Of a stretch of 64,000 bases of DNA, positions 45,370 through 54,192 are shown one piece after another. Position numbers and translations under genes: made by a program. Numbering within the stretch: position 1 is the stretch's first letter; every line of letters starts with the position of its first letter. The notes beneath the pieces are model-generated. The model saw nothing but the letters and a program-made list of their open reading frames with translations. It had not been told where the DNA came from and did no database searches. The DNA is from Streptomyces sp. NBC_00376. GTDB lineage: Bacteria; Actinomycetota; Actinomycetes; Streptomycetales; Streptomycetaceae. The stretch covers positions 610,442 through 674,441 of the forward strand of contig NZ_CP107961.1 of assembly GCF_036077095.1 (NCBI RefSeq). The letters run 5' to 3'.

Positions 45370-45610
45370 AGCTGCTGCCCGGTCCCCGGGCGTCGACGTG
45401 GTGGCAGGCCGGCTCGGAAAGCAGATGGGCGACGATGTCGTTGTTGTTCACGAAGCGGTACGGCGGGCGAACGCCTTGTTGTGCACGGAGGCCAGGACCT
45501 GGTCGCACGTGCGCGGCTGACCGTAAGCGGATCTGGCGGGCATCTGTGCGGCGGGAGTCGTTCCTGCCACTCTGGAAGCCAGGGACACCGCTCGCTCGGC
45601 AACCCTGAGG
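45370..45610 (-). pseudogene. Class 3 lipase fragment, frameshifted and truncated
   Basis: On the minus strand one frame reads SLASRVAGTT and SAYGQPRTCDQVLASVHNKAF; a neighbouring frame continues with PPYRFVNNNDIVAHL and SEPACHHVD. Together they match the segment after the nucleophile in class 3 lipases (GQPRTCD…YRFVNNNDIVP…). The frame shift lies near 45470. The gene ends abruptly where the PucR pseudogene begins (about 45362), and its upstream catalytic part is also missing. Confidence 0.7.
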
Positions 45611-45646
45611 ACCGGATGGATCGGTGAGGGACAGCGGGGGCAACGG

Positions 45647-46444
45647 ATGCCAGGCTTTTTGACAGACTTACCGACCTTCTGGGCCTTCGCGGCGGTCTGG
45701 GTGGGCGCCTTCACGACGTTCATGGCGTTCTCGCTGCTCCGTCTCCGGTACGTGCTCCGGCGCGACCGGCAGGCTATCGGACGCTTCTTCGAGACCGGTG
45801 ACGCGAAGCCCGTTCTCGCCATGTATCACCTTGAGGGAGAGCGGGCCGCGACACAGGCCGGGATGCTGCTGCTCTCCGCCGGGCCCCGCTCCTTCCGCGG
45901 CCGGCGCCGGGCGATCCCGGAAGCAGGACCGGAAACGCACCCCCTGCTGGCGTCACTGCAGACGGCCGTTGACGACGCCGGAGGGAGCGGCTCTCTGGAG
46001 GAGGCGAGAGCATCGTCCCGCTTCCCGGCCTTCCGCTCCCAGTTGCGGCGGACAGCACGGCGCAACCTCCCCGTTCGTCGGACGCGCGACGTGCCCGGCG
46101 CAAGGGAAGGGTGGGCCGCGGTGTGCGGTCTGCTCGCCGTCCTCGTCCTCGGCATCGGTTTCTACGCCCGCCAGCCGGGCTCGGACGGGCTCTGGTTCGT
46201 GATCGCCCTGGCCGTGCATGTGCCGGTGGCGGTCTGGCTCGGTGTGGCGGACGGGCGGAGGGGACCGGAGCAGTGGCCCGAGTTCGGGGCGCTGTGCGAG
46301 CGCTGCGTCGCCGAGGCGGGCGTTCGCGTCCTTGAACCGGAGCGGGTTGCCGGTACGGGCTCCGCCGCTACCTCCGGCTGGGCCAACGACGGCGGTGTCG
46401 GCGCGGCAAGTTCGTGCGGCGGTGGCTGTGGCGGCGGGGCATGA
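45647..46444 (+). CDS. TIGR04222-like membrane protein
   Basis: The 265-aa protein has an N-terminal hydrophobic segment (FWAFAAVWVGAFTTFMAFSLL), a cytoplasmic region with a typical EGERAATQAGMLLL helix, a pair of hydrophobic segments near residues 165-200 (GLLAVLVLGIGFYA and VIALAVHVPVAVWLG), and a Cys/Gly-rich tail (SSCGGGCGGGA). This layout and tail resemble the TIGR04222 family of actinobacterial membrane proteins of unknown function. Start ATG 45647 has a G-rich stretch upstream. The neighbours are remnants and give no hint of role. Confidence 0.65.
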   Translation: MPGFLTDLPTFWAFAAVWVGAFTTFMAFSLLRLRYVLRRDRQAIGRFFETGDAKPVLAMYHLEGERAATQAGMLLLSAGPRSFRGRRRAIPEAGPETHPLLASLQTAVDDAGGSGSLEEARASSRFPAFRSQLRRTARRNLPVRRTRDVPGAREGWAAVCGLLAVLVLGIGFYARQPGSDGLWFVIALAVHVPVAVWLGVADGRRGPEQWPEFGALCERCVAEAGVRVLEPERVAGTGSAATSGWANDGGVGAASSCGGGCGGGA

Positions 46445-46581
46445 GCCGGTCGCGGCGTACCTTCGGTACCTGGCGAGCCGGTCGGCGCTTCCGGAGCTGG
46501 TGGCAGCCGACGTCGCAGGACTGGCCGGACGTGCACCGGGATGTCGCCTACCTCACCTGGAAGTTGGGCTGCTGGCATCCC

Positions 46582-46746
46582 GATACGCTCCTCGCGCGCT
46601 CGCTGGTGTCCCTGGTGCCATGGAGGGTGTCGCGGCATTCCCGCTCGGGTTCTGGTCGCGTAGCAGACCTCGCCGACGAGGCGGGGCAGTACCCACCGTG
46701 CGCCGGCCACGTGCGGTGCCTTGTCGAAGGGGCAGTCGTCGATTCG
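46582..46746 (-). pseudogene. C-terminal fragment of another ATP-dependent DNA ligase
   Basis: The minus strand reads DCPFDKAPHVAGARWVLPRL followed by VGEVCYATRTRAG and PRHPPWHQG, which follows the OB-fold end of NHEJ-type ATP-dependent ligases (PFxxPP…ARWVxPxLVGEV…WTxxGxLRHPxW.G). No upstream ligase sequence is present. With the pieces at 11.8-15.1 kb it is the third ligase trace in the window. The stretch 46445-46581 and the overlapping plus-strand frames have no recognisable product. Confidence 0.5.
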
Positions 46747-47104
46747 GTTGGGGGATGTGGATCGGAGACCTGATCGGCACCCTGCTGACGCCGACGCTCG
46801 AAGAGTGGCGCCAGTTCCAACAAGACGACGACGGCGACGACCCTCGGGGCGGCGCATAGGCGCCTCTCCGTCCAGCCCAGTGCGGGCTACCCCACTCGCA
46901 CCCGATCCTGTTCCATCGCGATCGAAGTGCAGCCCGCAGCCAGGCGCCCCCTGCGCACCGGAGTGGCGGCAGAAGCTCGCGCAGCGGCGCCAGTTGGCGA
47001 ACGCCCCCTGGCCGCCGGCCTCCTCGCGGTGCCTGCCGTCCGGCGAATGCCCAGGCCGGCGGCCCAGTTCGAAGCGCATTTCGACACCGGGGGTCAGGAA
47101 CAGC

Positions 47105-48250
47105 TCAGCAGAAGGGACCGTCGGTCGCGAAGGCGTGGGCAGCGAAGCGCTCACCCATTCGGCGGTACGCGGCGGCGGTAGGGTGAAGGCCGTCGGGCAG
47201 GTCGTCTACCTCGTCCGGTCCGATCAGCGCTCGTCCGTCGAGATGGTGGAGGTGGGGATCAGACGCCTGTCGTGCCGCAGCGATCCGGGCCAGCTCGGCA
47301 CGGACCACCGTCAGCGACAGTGCGCCGCCGGCCACATCGGCCGGGTCGCCCAGGGCAGCGATCCTCCCGTCCGGTCCGGTCTCGGTCGGGCCGGGCACCT
47401 GCTCAAGGGCCGGACAGCTCACCGGGGAGATCAACAGCAGCGGGGTGTCTGGGTGACCGTCCCGGATCGTGTCCAGGAATCCGTGTACCGCCGGTCCGAA
47501 CGTCCGCAGCCGGAAGGCGGAAAGGCTCACGATGTTGATGCCCACCTTCAGGCTGATCAGGTCGGCGGGCGTGTCGCGGATCGTCCGGGCGACGTAGGGA
47601 TCCAGCAGTGCGTTGCCCGCCTGACTGAGGTTGATCACCTCCACCCCTCCGAGCGCGGCTGCCACCACCGGCCAGGTCCCGGTCGGGCCGTCGGCCTCGA
47701 TGCAGTGGCTGATGGAACTGCCATGGTGCACCCAGCGGCGCCGTCCGTCCGGCAGCGGTGCCAGCACGTCGCCATCGGCGCTCAGCGCCACCAATTCTGT
47801 GGGGGTCTGCTGCGGGAGCCACAGCTCGACGTTCTTCATACCGGCTGGCAGTCCAGCGAACCGTACGGTCCCGGGCTTGCCCGGGACGAGTCGCTGTACG
47901 GTCCCGGGGCCTGCCATCCGCAGTACGTTGCCCACCGGCGCCTGCTGGCGCCCGGCCAGGGCACCGTCCACCAGCAGCTCCAGCATCCCGGTAGGGCGGG
48001 GGCGGGGGTCGGCGGCGAGTTGGCCGGTGGAGGTGAGTAGCTCGAACTCCAATGCGCGCGCGTCGGTGCGGAACACCAGCCGCACCCCTGAAGGCATCAC
48101 GGTCACCCCGTAGACCGACGGGTCCTGGTACTGCTCCTTGGTCCACGCGGGCAACCGGCGCGGCATCACCCCTGCCGCTGTGGTCTCCAGGTCCAGCGCA
48201 CCCCGTAACTCCACCGGCCCGCCCACCAATGGAACCGTCCGCATCGCCAC
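47105..48250 (-). CDS. GDSL/SGNH-type esterase
   Basis: The protein of about 381 residues has an N-terminal beta-sandwich domain (about 1-165) and a C-terminal SGNH hydrolase domain. Block I is HHGSSISHC with the nucleophile Ser, block III is KVGINIV, and block V is DDLPDGLHPTAAAY with the Asp and His. Two-domain GDSL enzymes of this type deacetylate or hydrolyse ester-linked sugars or polyketides. No signal peptide. GTG 48250 is preferred because AGGAG lies eight bases upstream; GTG 48256 and ATG 48244 are alternatives. Confidence 0.85.
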   Translation of the reverse strand: MAMRTVPLVGGPVELRGALDLETTAAGVMPRRLPAWTKEQYQDPSVYGVTVMPSGVRLVFRTDARALEFELLTSTGQLAADPRPRPTGMLELLVDGALAGRQQAPVGNVLRMAGPGTVQRLVPGKPGTVRFAGLPAGMKNVELWLPQQTPTELVALSADGDVLAPLPDGRRRWVHHGSSISHCIEADGPTGTWPVVAAALGGVEVINLSQAGNALLDPYVARTIRDTPADLISLKVGINIVSLSAFRLRTFGPAVHGFLDTIRDGHPDTPLLLISPVSCPALEQVPGPTETGPDGRIAALGDPADVAGGALSLTVVRAELARIAAARQASDPHLHHLDGRALIGPDEVDDLPDGLHPTAAAYRRMGERFAAHAFATDGPFC

Positions 48251-48314
48251 CGTCACCGCTCCTGTCCCAGGTCGCTGTGCTCCGGAGATGGCATCGGCCC
48301 GGTGCCTTCGTGGT

Positions 48315-48863
48315 TCATCGGCGCCCGCCGAACTCCCAGGCGTGGACCTCGATGGCCGCGTACCGGTCCGGGGTCAGGAGGGCGCGTGCCGTGTCCGGGT
48401 TCGGGGCCCGGAGCAGTGCGGCGGTGCCGAGCCATGTGTCGCCGTCGTCGGACAGCAGCGGTCCGTAGGCGATCAGTTCGTTCTGGTCGGGCGGTGGGGT
48501 GAGGTCTGCGGCCGGGCCTTCGCCGAGGCCGAGCACCAGGTACCGGTTGCCGCCGCTTCGGCCGCCGGGAAAGTCCCACATGGTGCGCCCCAGCAGGTTG
48601 CGCCATCGGCGCAGCAGTACGTCCCGGTATGCGCCGGCCTGGTAGTTGGGCTCGTCGAAGGCGAATGTGCGGGCGGCGGCTGGGTCGGGCAGGTCGACGA
48701 TATGCATGCTCCCGGTGAGGGTTTCGCCGTCGTCGGTGAAGGTTGGGCCGCGGGCGATCAGCTGCTTCGTGTAGCGGTCCATGTAGGACCAGTGCTCCTC
48801 CAGCAGTTCCTCGCGCAATGCGAGGGAGCTTGGCCGGTCTCGGTGGTAGCAGAAGTACTCCAT
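48315..48863 (-). CDS. YCII-related protein
   Basis: The 182-aa protein looks like two YCII-like ferredoxin-fold units: FCYHRDRPSSLALREELLEEHWSYMDR with TGSMHIVDLPDPAAARTFAF in the first, and LVLGLG with GTAALLRAPNPDTARALL in the second. Such proteins are often small enzymes or regulators of uncertain function. GGAAGGG lies about eight bases before ATG 48863. It follows the TetR remnant and precedes the GDSL gene on the same strand with 64 bases between, so an operon is possible. Confidence 0.75.
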   Translation of the reverse strand: MEYFCYHRDRPSSLALREELLEEHWSYMDRYTKQLIARGPTFTDDGETLTGSMHIVDLPDPAAARTFAFDEPNYQAGAYRDVLLRRWRNLLGRTMWDFPGGRSGGNRYLVLGLGEGPAADLTPPPDQNELIAYGPLLSDDGDTWLGTAALLRAPNPDTARALLTPDRYAAIEVHAWEFGGRR

Positions 48864-48994
48864 GGTCGCAGACCCTTCCTCACCGAGGGCACCATCTCAA
48901 CCGGCTTTGTCGCCGGGGCTTCTGTGTTCCGGATGGAACAGCGTTCCGTCGGACGGTGCAGCCGTCGCGGCTGCGTGGTCTCGGCCAGGGTGTG

Positions 48995-49379
48995 TCAGGC
49001 GATGGCGAGTCGGTCCACCAGCAGTTTCACCCTCAGTTCGGTGTCTTCCGGTGGCAGCCGTCCCGAGCGGGTCAGGGTCGCCACTCCGTGCAGGGACGCC
49101 CAGAACACCTCGGTGAACAGCCCCGGTTCGACGCCGTCCCCGGCGAACTCGCCGAGGCACTCCAGCAGCGGAGCGAAGGCGTTCTTGAGGGGTTCCGGGG
49201 TTTCTTCCTGTGCGTATGCGAGGCCGCTGTCGAGCTGGAAGAGGGCGTCGTAGACCGCCGGGTTACGGGCGGCGAAGTCGAGGTAGGTGCGGGCGAGGGC
49301 GGCGACCCGCTCGCGGGGGGCTGCCCGCGGCGGCGGTCGCGGCCCGCACGAACGCCCGGATCTCCTCGTTGCTGCTCAT
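48995..49379 (-). pseudogene. TetR-family regulator remnant (ligand-binding domain only, frameshifted)
   Basis: From ATG 49379 the frame gives SSNEEIRAFVRAATAAAGSP, then shifts at a C6 run near 49316-49321. Removing one C restores RERVAALARTYLDFAARNPA, followed by VYDALFQLDSGLAY and TEVFWASLHGVATLTRSGRL, ending at TGA 48995-48997. This is the C-terminal (WHG-type) domain of a TetR regulator. The N-terminal helix-turn-helix is absent. A perfect palindrome CCTAGGG-T-CCCTAGG (49386-49400) remains just upstream and may be its old operator. Confidence 0.75.
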
Positions 49380-49414
49380 TGCTTTCCTAGGGTCCCTAGG
49401 CGCGACGGCCGCCG

Positions 49415-50137
49415 GTGAGCACCGACACCCCCGGTTCTGCCTCCCGCCTGGTCACCCGGCGGGAGGCAGAACCGCTCCTCGGCTACGCCCGAGGCAGCCT
49501 CAAAGCCGTCATGCAGCAGCAACGGGGACGTTGGCCCGATCCGGTGGCCTGCCGCGTCAAGGGGCGGGCACTGCTGTGAAATCTGGACGCCCTGCGCGCT
49601 GTCACCGGCCAGGGCGGCACCGGATCCCGACGCCCGTCCGGTGCCGACCCCGACGGACTTGTCACGTGCCTGTCCTGCGGACACCGCTTCCGCTCCCTCG
49701 GCCCTCACCTTGCCCACGCTCATCAGACGACAGCCACCGATTACCGCGCCGAGCACCGCCTCCCGGCTACCACCGCGCTCATGGCCACCGATGTCCGCGC
49801 CACCCTGGCCCGGACCACTACCGCCGCGATGTCCAAGGACCCGGAGTTCGTCGCACGGATGCGCGCCGCCACCCCCTCCCAGCAGGAACTGGCCCGCCGC
49901 TCCGCCGAGGCCCGTGCCGGCACCGATGACCTCCCCGCCGTACAGGCAGCACGAGCCGCCAGCGCCCGCCAGTCCCTTCCCGTAGCCCGACAGGCCCGCC
50001 GCAACGCCCTGGAGGCCAAGGCGCACGCCGCCGGATTCGAGTCCATGGCCGCAGCAATCGACGCGACGCGGCACCTGTCGAGCCGGGCAGCAGCAGCGTG
50101 TTTTCGACAGGGTGTTTCGGAGCCACCGGGGCAATGA
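49415..50137 (+). pseudogene. MucR/Ros-like zinc-finger DNA-binding protein with nonsense codon
   Basis: From GTG 49415 the frame reads SRLVTRREAEPLLGYARGSL, then a W-to-stop change (TGA 49577-49579 in GRALL-stop-NLDALRA). It continues with a Ros/MucR-type zinc-finger segment (LVTCLSCGHRFRSLGPHLAH with AHQTTATDYRAEHRLP) and a helical C-terminus (AAGFESMAAAIDATRHLSSR). The expected final helix-turn-helix is replaced by an unrelated ending. Intact relatives are found on actinobacterial mobile elements. An internal restart at ATG 49781 would miss the finger. Confidence 0.7.
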
Positions 50138-50253
50138 GAATGAGAGCCACCCGCGGGACCGCTTTCCACGTGGCTCGGTGTCCGCGAGACGTCGTTTGTT
50201 GGCTTGCCGGTCTGTTGGGCCGAACGGCGGTAGGGGTGCGGGCGGCAGGTCGG

Positions 50254-50904
50254 TTAGGTCGGGGAAGCGCCGAGGAATCTCAGGACGGCGAGAACGCGCC
50301 GGTGGTCGGCGTCGGCTGCGGGCAGGTCGAGTTTGGCGAGGATGTTGTTGATGTGCTTGGCCACTGCGCTGTCACTGACGACCAGGGCCTCGGCGATCCC
50401 GGTGTTGGAGCGTCCCTCGGCCATCAGGGCGAGTACCTCCCGTTCGCGTGGCGTCAGCCGATCGAGCGGGTCACTGCGGCGGCGCACGAGCAGCTGGGCG
50501 ACCACCTGTGGATCCAGTGCCGTGCCCCCGGCTGCAACCCGCCGAACGGAAGCCACGAACTCCTCCACGTCGGCGACGCGTTGCTTGAGCAGGTAGCCGA
50601 CGCCGCTGGTGTTGGCCGTCAGCAGGTCGGCCGCATACCGCTCCTCGACGTACTGCGAGAGCAGTACCACCGCGGTCTGCGGCCATTGCTTACGGATCAC
50701 CAGCGCGGCGCGCACGCCTTCGTCGGTGAAGCCGGGTGGCATGCGGACATCGACCAGGGCCAGCCCGGGCCGGTGTTCCTCGACGGCCGCAAGCAGGGCT
50801 TCGGCGTCGCCGACTTCGGCGGCGATCTCGAAGCCGGCCATTTCCAGGACCTTGACGAGCCCGACGCGCAGCAGCAGTGAGTCCTCGGCGATCACGGCTC
50901 GCAT
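50254..50904 (-). CDS. NarL/FixJ-family response regulator
   Basis: The 216-aa protein has a receiver domain with the acidic pair in IAEDS, the phospho-acceptor Asp in LALVDVRMP and the conserved Lys in YLLKQRV, and a C-terminal LuxR-type HTH (LTPREREVLALMAEGRSNTG, then VSDSAVAKHINNILAKL). It is the partner of the histidine kinase encoded upstream, whose gene overlaps it by 13 bases. Target genes are unknown; the divergent membrane-protein gene at 52235 is a candidate. Confidence 0.9.
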   Translation of the reverse strand: MRAVIAEDSLLLRVGLVKVLEMAGFEIAAEVGDAEALLAAVEEHRPGLALVDVRMPPGFTDEGVRAALVIRKQWPQTAVVLLSQYVEERYAADLLTANTSGVGYLLKQRVADVEEFVASVRRVAAGGTALDPQVVAQLLVRRRSDPLDRLTPREREVLALMAEGRSNTGIAEALVVSDSAVAKHINNILAKLDLPAADADHRRVLAVLRFLGASPT

Positions 50905-52130
50905 GGCAGCTCCACGGCGATGGTGGTCAGGCCCCCGACCGGGCTGCTGATGTGGAAGGTGCCGTCAACGGAACCGACCCGTTTGGCCAGCCCGCTCAGT
51001 CCGCTGCCGGTGGAGGTGTCGGCGCCGCCGATCCCGTCGTCGGTGATGTTCACACGCAGCATTCTCCCGATCTGTTTGACAGTGACGTCCACGCGGGTGG
51101 CGCGGGCGTGCTTGGTGACGTTGGTGAGCGCCTCGGAGACCACGAAGTAGGCGACCGACTCCACGGTGGGCGCCGCTCGCTCCTCGAGGTCGACTCGCAG
51201 CCGTACCGGGATCGGTACCCGGGCGGCCAGCCCGGACAGCGCCGCGTCCAGCCCGCGGTCTTCGAGGACGGCCGGGTGCAGGCCGCGCACCAGGTCGTTG
51301 AGTTCGGCGATGGCCTCCTTCGCCTCGCGGTGCGCCTCGTCGATCACGGTGCGGGCCTCGTCCGGCAGGTTGGTGAGGGTGGCCTTGGCCAGGCCCAGGT
51401 TGACCGCGAGGGAGACTAGGCGCTGCTGGGTGCCGTCGTGCAGGTCGCGTTCGATGCGGCGGCGTTCGGTATCGACGGCGTCGATCAGGTCGGTGCGGCT
51501 CTCGGATAGGTGCTCGACACGCTGCTGAAGCTGCTGGGAGCGGCTGGTCCCGAGCAGCGCGAGCGCGATCCGGGTCTCGGCGCGGGTCACCGGCCCGGTC
51601 AGCCAGGGTGCGGCGCACAGCAGCAGCACGCCGGCCGCGGTGTAGTACACCGCTTGGGTCGCGTAGTCGACATAGTCCAGGCGAACCTGCACCGGCAACA
51701 TCCAGGCCCACCCGTTGACGGTGACGCCAGCAAGGCCCGCGACCCACGCAGCGAGCACCCCCAGCTCCACCACAGCCAGGAGCGGACCGACAAGCAGGTG
51801 GTATCCGGCCTGCCGCCAGGTCTGGGCCACGGATAGCCACCGCAGAGCGCGCCTCAGCCACCCTTGCTCGCGCGCGGCCGGCAGCCGGAGGATCTCCACT
51901 CCCAGCAGCACCCGGTAACGGCGTCGCTGCACAGCGGTGAGCGCAAGCACACCGAGCAAGATCAGCACAAACGGGAGCGGGAGCCACGGCCACGCCCTGT
52001 ACTTCGCGACACTCGCCATCCAGCTCCACAACGGCACCAGCGCAAGGTGCAGCGGAATCCCGGCCGCCAAGAAACCGGTGTCCCGCCGGACCCGAACAAC
52101 TCTGCGCCGCAGCGCCCGGGGAATCGTCAT
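50892..52130 (-). CDS. Two-component sensor histidine kinase (HisKA_3 type)
   Basis: The 412-aa protein has an N-terminal sensor region with about four hydrophobic segments, a dimerisation domain with the phospho-accepting His in RRRIERDLHDGTQQRLVSLA, and a HATPase domain with the N box (SEALTNVTKHA) and G boxes (DDGIGG, GSGLSGLAKRV). ATG 52130 starts the conserved part; an upstream start at 52226 adds unrelated residues. No extracellular binding domain is evident, so it probably senses a membrane-embedded or envelope signal. Confidence 0.9.
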   Translation of the reverse strand: MTIPRALRRRVVRVRRDTGFLAAGIPLHLALVPLWSWMASVAKYRAWPWLPLPFVLILLGVLALTAVQRRRYRVLLGVEILRLPAAREQGWLRRALRWLSVAQTWRQAGYHLLVGPLLAVVELGVLAAWVAGLAGVTVNGWAWMLPVQVRLDYVDYATQAVYYTAAGVLLLCAAPWLTGPVTRAETRIALALLGTSRSQQLQQRVEHLSESRTDLIDAVDTERRRIERDLHDGTQQRLVSLAVNLGLAKATLTNLPDEARTVIDEAHREAKEAIAELNDLVRGLHPAVLEDRGLDAALSGLAARVPIPVRLRVDLEERAAPTVESVAYFVVSEALTNVTKHARATRVDVTVKQIGRMLRVNITDDGIGGADTSTGSGLSGLAKRVGSVDGTFHISSPVGGLTTIAVELPCEP

Positions 52131-52234
52131 GGCTCGACGGTAAAACGCCAGGTGAGGGCTATGCCATGCACCGTGCATCCGGATCGATGGTGAAGCTGGC
52201 ACCACCCTGAGAACGGCACCCGGCATTACTGACT

Positions 52235-52753
52235 GTGATCGCTGTGCGGCTCAGGCTGAAGGGCATGCAGGAAATCATCGAACTGTTCCCGGAGCCGGAC
52301 GCCGAGCGCGGCATACTCAGGCCGCACGGCCCGCGCACGGGATCGCTCCCCAGCCCGCAGCGCCGTCGTCCGGACCGCCTTCCAGGCCGACGGCGGGGTC
52401 TTGTCCTGGCCGGCTGCGGGGTGGCGCTGCTGCCGTGGCTCGTCGTGTTGGCCACCAGCCTGCCGACCACCTTCCGTGCCTCGCACTGGTCCGCCGCCTG
52501 GGTGGGTCTGGACGCGCTGGAGGCGGTCGGCCTGATCACCACAGGTCTGCTGGCCACCCGCGGGGATCGGCGACTGGCACCCGCCGCCGCCGCGACGGCC
52601 GCCCTGCTCACCGTCGACGCCTGGTTCGACACGATGACCGCGGCCAGCGGGAGCGAACTGCGCGCGGCGTTGGTCATGGCGTTGTTCGCAGAACTTCCGT
52701 TCGCAACGGTATGCGTCCGCCTGGCGGTTCGAGCGCTGCCCCGCACCCCATGA
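52235..52753 (+). CDS. Small multi-pass membrane protein
   Basis: After a polar N-terminal region of about 50 residues, four hydrophobic segments follow (LAGCGVALLPWLVVLAT, WVGLDALEAVGLITTGLL, LAPAAAATAALLTVDAWF, LVMALFAELPFATVCVRL). I recognise it as a common actinobacterial integral membrane protein of unknown function, often beside regulators. It is transcribed divergently from the two-component system. GTG 52235 and ATG 52265 are both possible starts; the conserved region begins well after either. Confidence 0.6.
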   Translation: MIAVRLRLKGMQEIIELFPEPDAERGILRPHGPRTGSLPSPQRRRPDRLPGRRRGLVLAGCGVALLPWLVVLATSLPTTFRASHWSAAWVGLDALEAVGLITTGLLATRGDRRLAPAAAATAALLTVDAWFDTMTAASGSELRAALVMALFAELPFATVCVRLAVRALPRTP

Positions 52754-52809
52754 AACCCGCCACACCGACCCGGGCTGCAACCACGGATACCACAGAACTG
52801 GAGAACACC

Positions 52810-53441
52810 ATGGGCTCTGCTGTCCTGACCGCACCGCGCCTGCGCTGGGCCTGCGCCCTCAGTGCCGCTGCCGCCGCAGGCGCCTGGTGGTTCGGCGACA
52901 AGGCGCCGTACCCCTACGCCCAACGCAGCCTGCTGGACCTACCGTTGCCGTTCCTCACATCCGCCCGGCTCGACGCGGTGCTCACCCCGAGCCCGGGCGA
53001 GCGGATCCTCGAAGTGGGGCCCGGCACCGGACTGCAGTCGCTGCACATCGCACCGTAACTCGGGCCCGACGGGCAGCTCGACATCCTCGACATCCAACCC
53101 GAGATGCTCCGCCACGTGATGCACCGCGCGGGGCAGCGCGCAGTACCCAACATCGTGCCCACCCATGCGGATGCCCGCGAGCTGCCCTTCGACGACGACA
53201 CCTTCGACGCCATGTATCTGGTGACCGCACTGGGCGAGATCCCGGAACCACAACGGGTGCTCGATGAGGCAGTACGGGTGCTCACCCCCGCAGGACGGCT
53301 GGTCGTGGGCGAGTTCTTCGACCGGCACTGGATCCCCTTCGGACCTCTGCACCGTCTCGCCGACGCGTCCGGCCTGCATCTGAGCACCAGGAGCGGCTCG
53401 ACCCTCGCCTATCTGGCACGGTTTCAACCCTGCGCCCGCCA
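52810..53441 (+). pseudogene. Class I SAM-dependent methyltransferase with an internal stop
   Basis: ATG 52810 has GGAG six bases upstream. The protein starts with a hydrophobic stretch and YAQRSLLDLPLPFL, then the SAM-binding motif ILEVGPGTGLQSL. A stop (TAA 53056-53058) interrupts the expected IAPQLGPDG, consistent with a CAA-to-TAA change. The same frame goes on with LDILDIQPEML, ELPFDDDTFDAMYLVTALGE and LTPAGRLVVGEFF to about 53441, where family members usually end. Everything but the one codon is intact, so the loss is recent. Confidence 0.85.
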
Positions 53442-53776
53442 GATGTATAGGTGTGGTCGGGGTGCTGACATCCCCTCTGCGCACCCCCTGCCGCCCGACT
53501 ACCGAAATGGAGAGGGTGGGGGCGGGGCGGGCGGAGCGCTTCGGGGATCGGCGGCCGGCCAGTCCCTTCTCGCGCGTCGGCGGGGCCGCGCGCGCCGGTG
53601 CTCGCACCCCTGGCCTGTTGGGCCGGTCTGGGCTGCCGACGTCAGGCGTGCCGAGTGCGGTGGCTCCGGCAGCGCCGGGCGCGGCACCATCTACGCCCCG
53701 CGCTGCAGTGCCTGCGCGGACGTCCGCCCCGTGCTCCTCGGCAGGCCGGTGGAAGATGCGGGTGACCGTGTGCAAC
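53442..53776. other. Gap with no recognised gene
   Basis: The frame of the methyltransferase runs on without a stop but shows no conserved sequence. The stretch is very G-rich near 53510-53540. No gene is supported on either strand. Confidence 0.4.
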
Positions 53777-53818
53777 GGCGCCCCGGCCTGACCCCGGAGT
53801 GGGGTAGGCCGGGGCGCC
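53777..53818. terminator. Bidirectional hairpin terminator
   Basis: GGCGCCCCGGCCT (53777-53789) pairs with AGGCCGGGGCGCC (53806-53818), and an inner ACCCC/GGGGT stem extends it. It lies between the plus-strand methyltransferase remnant and the minus-strand gene ending 12 bases further on. Confidence 0.7.
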
Positions 53819-53829
53819 ATCGGAGCAGG

Positions 53830-54192
53830 TCAGGTTCCGAGGTATTCCAGGAGCCAGCTGACCGGCACGTCGTCCGCCGAGTCGGCGGTAGCCGTTTTCA
53901 TGCGGCCGATGAGGACCTTCCGGGTGCCGGGTGGCAGCTTCTCGGCGAGGCGGTCGCCGTTGTCGGGGACGTTGCGGGGCTGCACGCCGCTCCAGGAGCC
54001 GCTGGTGTAGATGCTCACGCCGAGCCTGACGTCTGCGTAGGCGCAGCCGAAGCTGAGCCATGTGTCGCCCCAGGGGCCCGCGTTGGGCGGAGGCACGGTC
54101 AGGATGATCGTGTGCTTGTAGTGGATGAGCCCACCAGCCTCGGTGAACGCGAAGCCATGCGGGATCTGGTCGAGTTGGAAGCTGTTGGCCAC
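53830..54192 (-). CDS. Orphan small protein of unknown function
   Basis: The 120-aa protein starts at GTG 54192 with AAGGAG six bases upstream. It is rich in aromatic and glycine residues in short beta-like segments (GGLIHYKHTIILTVPPP, DTWLSFGCAYADVRLGVSIY, VSWLLEYLG). No signal peptide, membrane segment or catalytic motif is visible. A terminator follows closely, so it is a single-gene unit. The pattern suggests a compact beta-sandwich, but I do not recognise the family. Confidence 0.6.
   Translation of the reverse strand: MANSFQLDQIPHGFAFTEAGGLIHYKHTIILTVPPPNAGPWGDTWLSFGCAYADVRLGVSIYTSGSWSGVQPRNVPDNGDRLAEKLPPGTRKVLIGRMKTATADSADDVPVSWLLEYLGT

Noticed and set aside
46441..46773. A 110-codon + strand frame starting MSRSRRTFGTW
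   Set aside because: It is antisense to the ligase-like remnant and shows no recognisable domain or good ribosome site.
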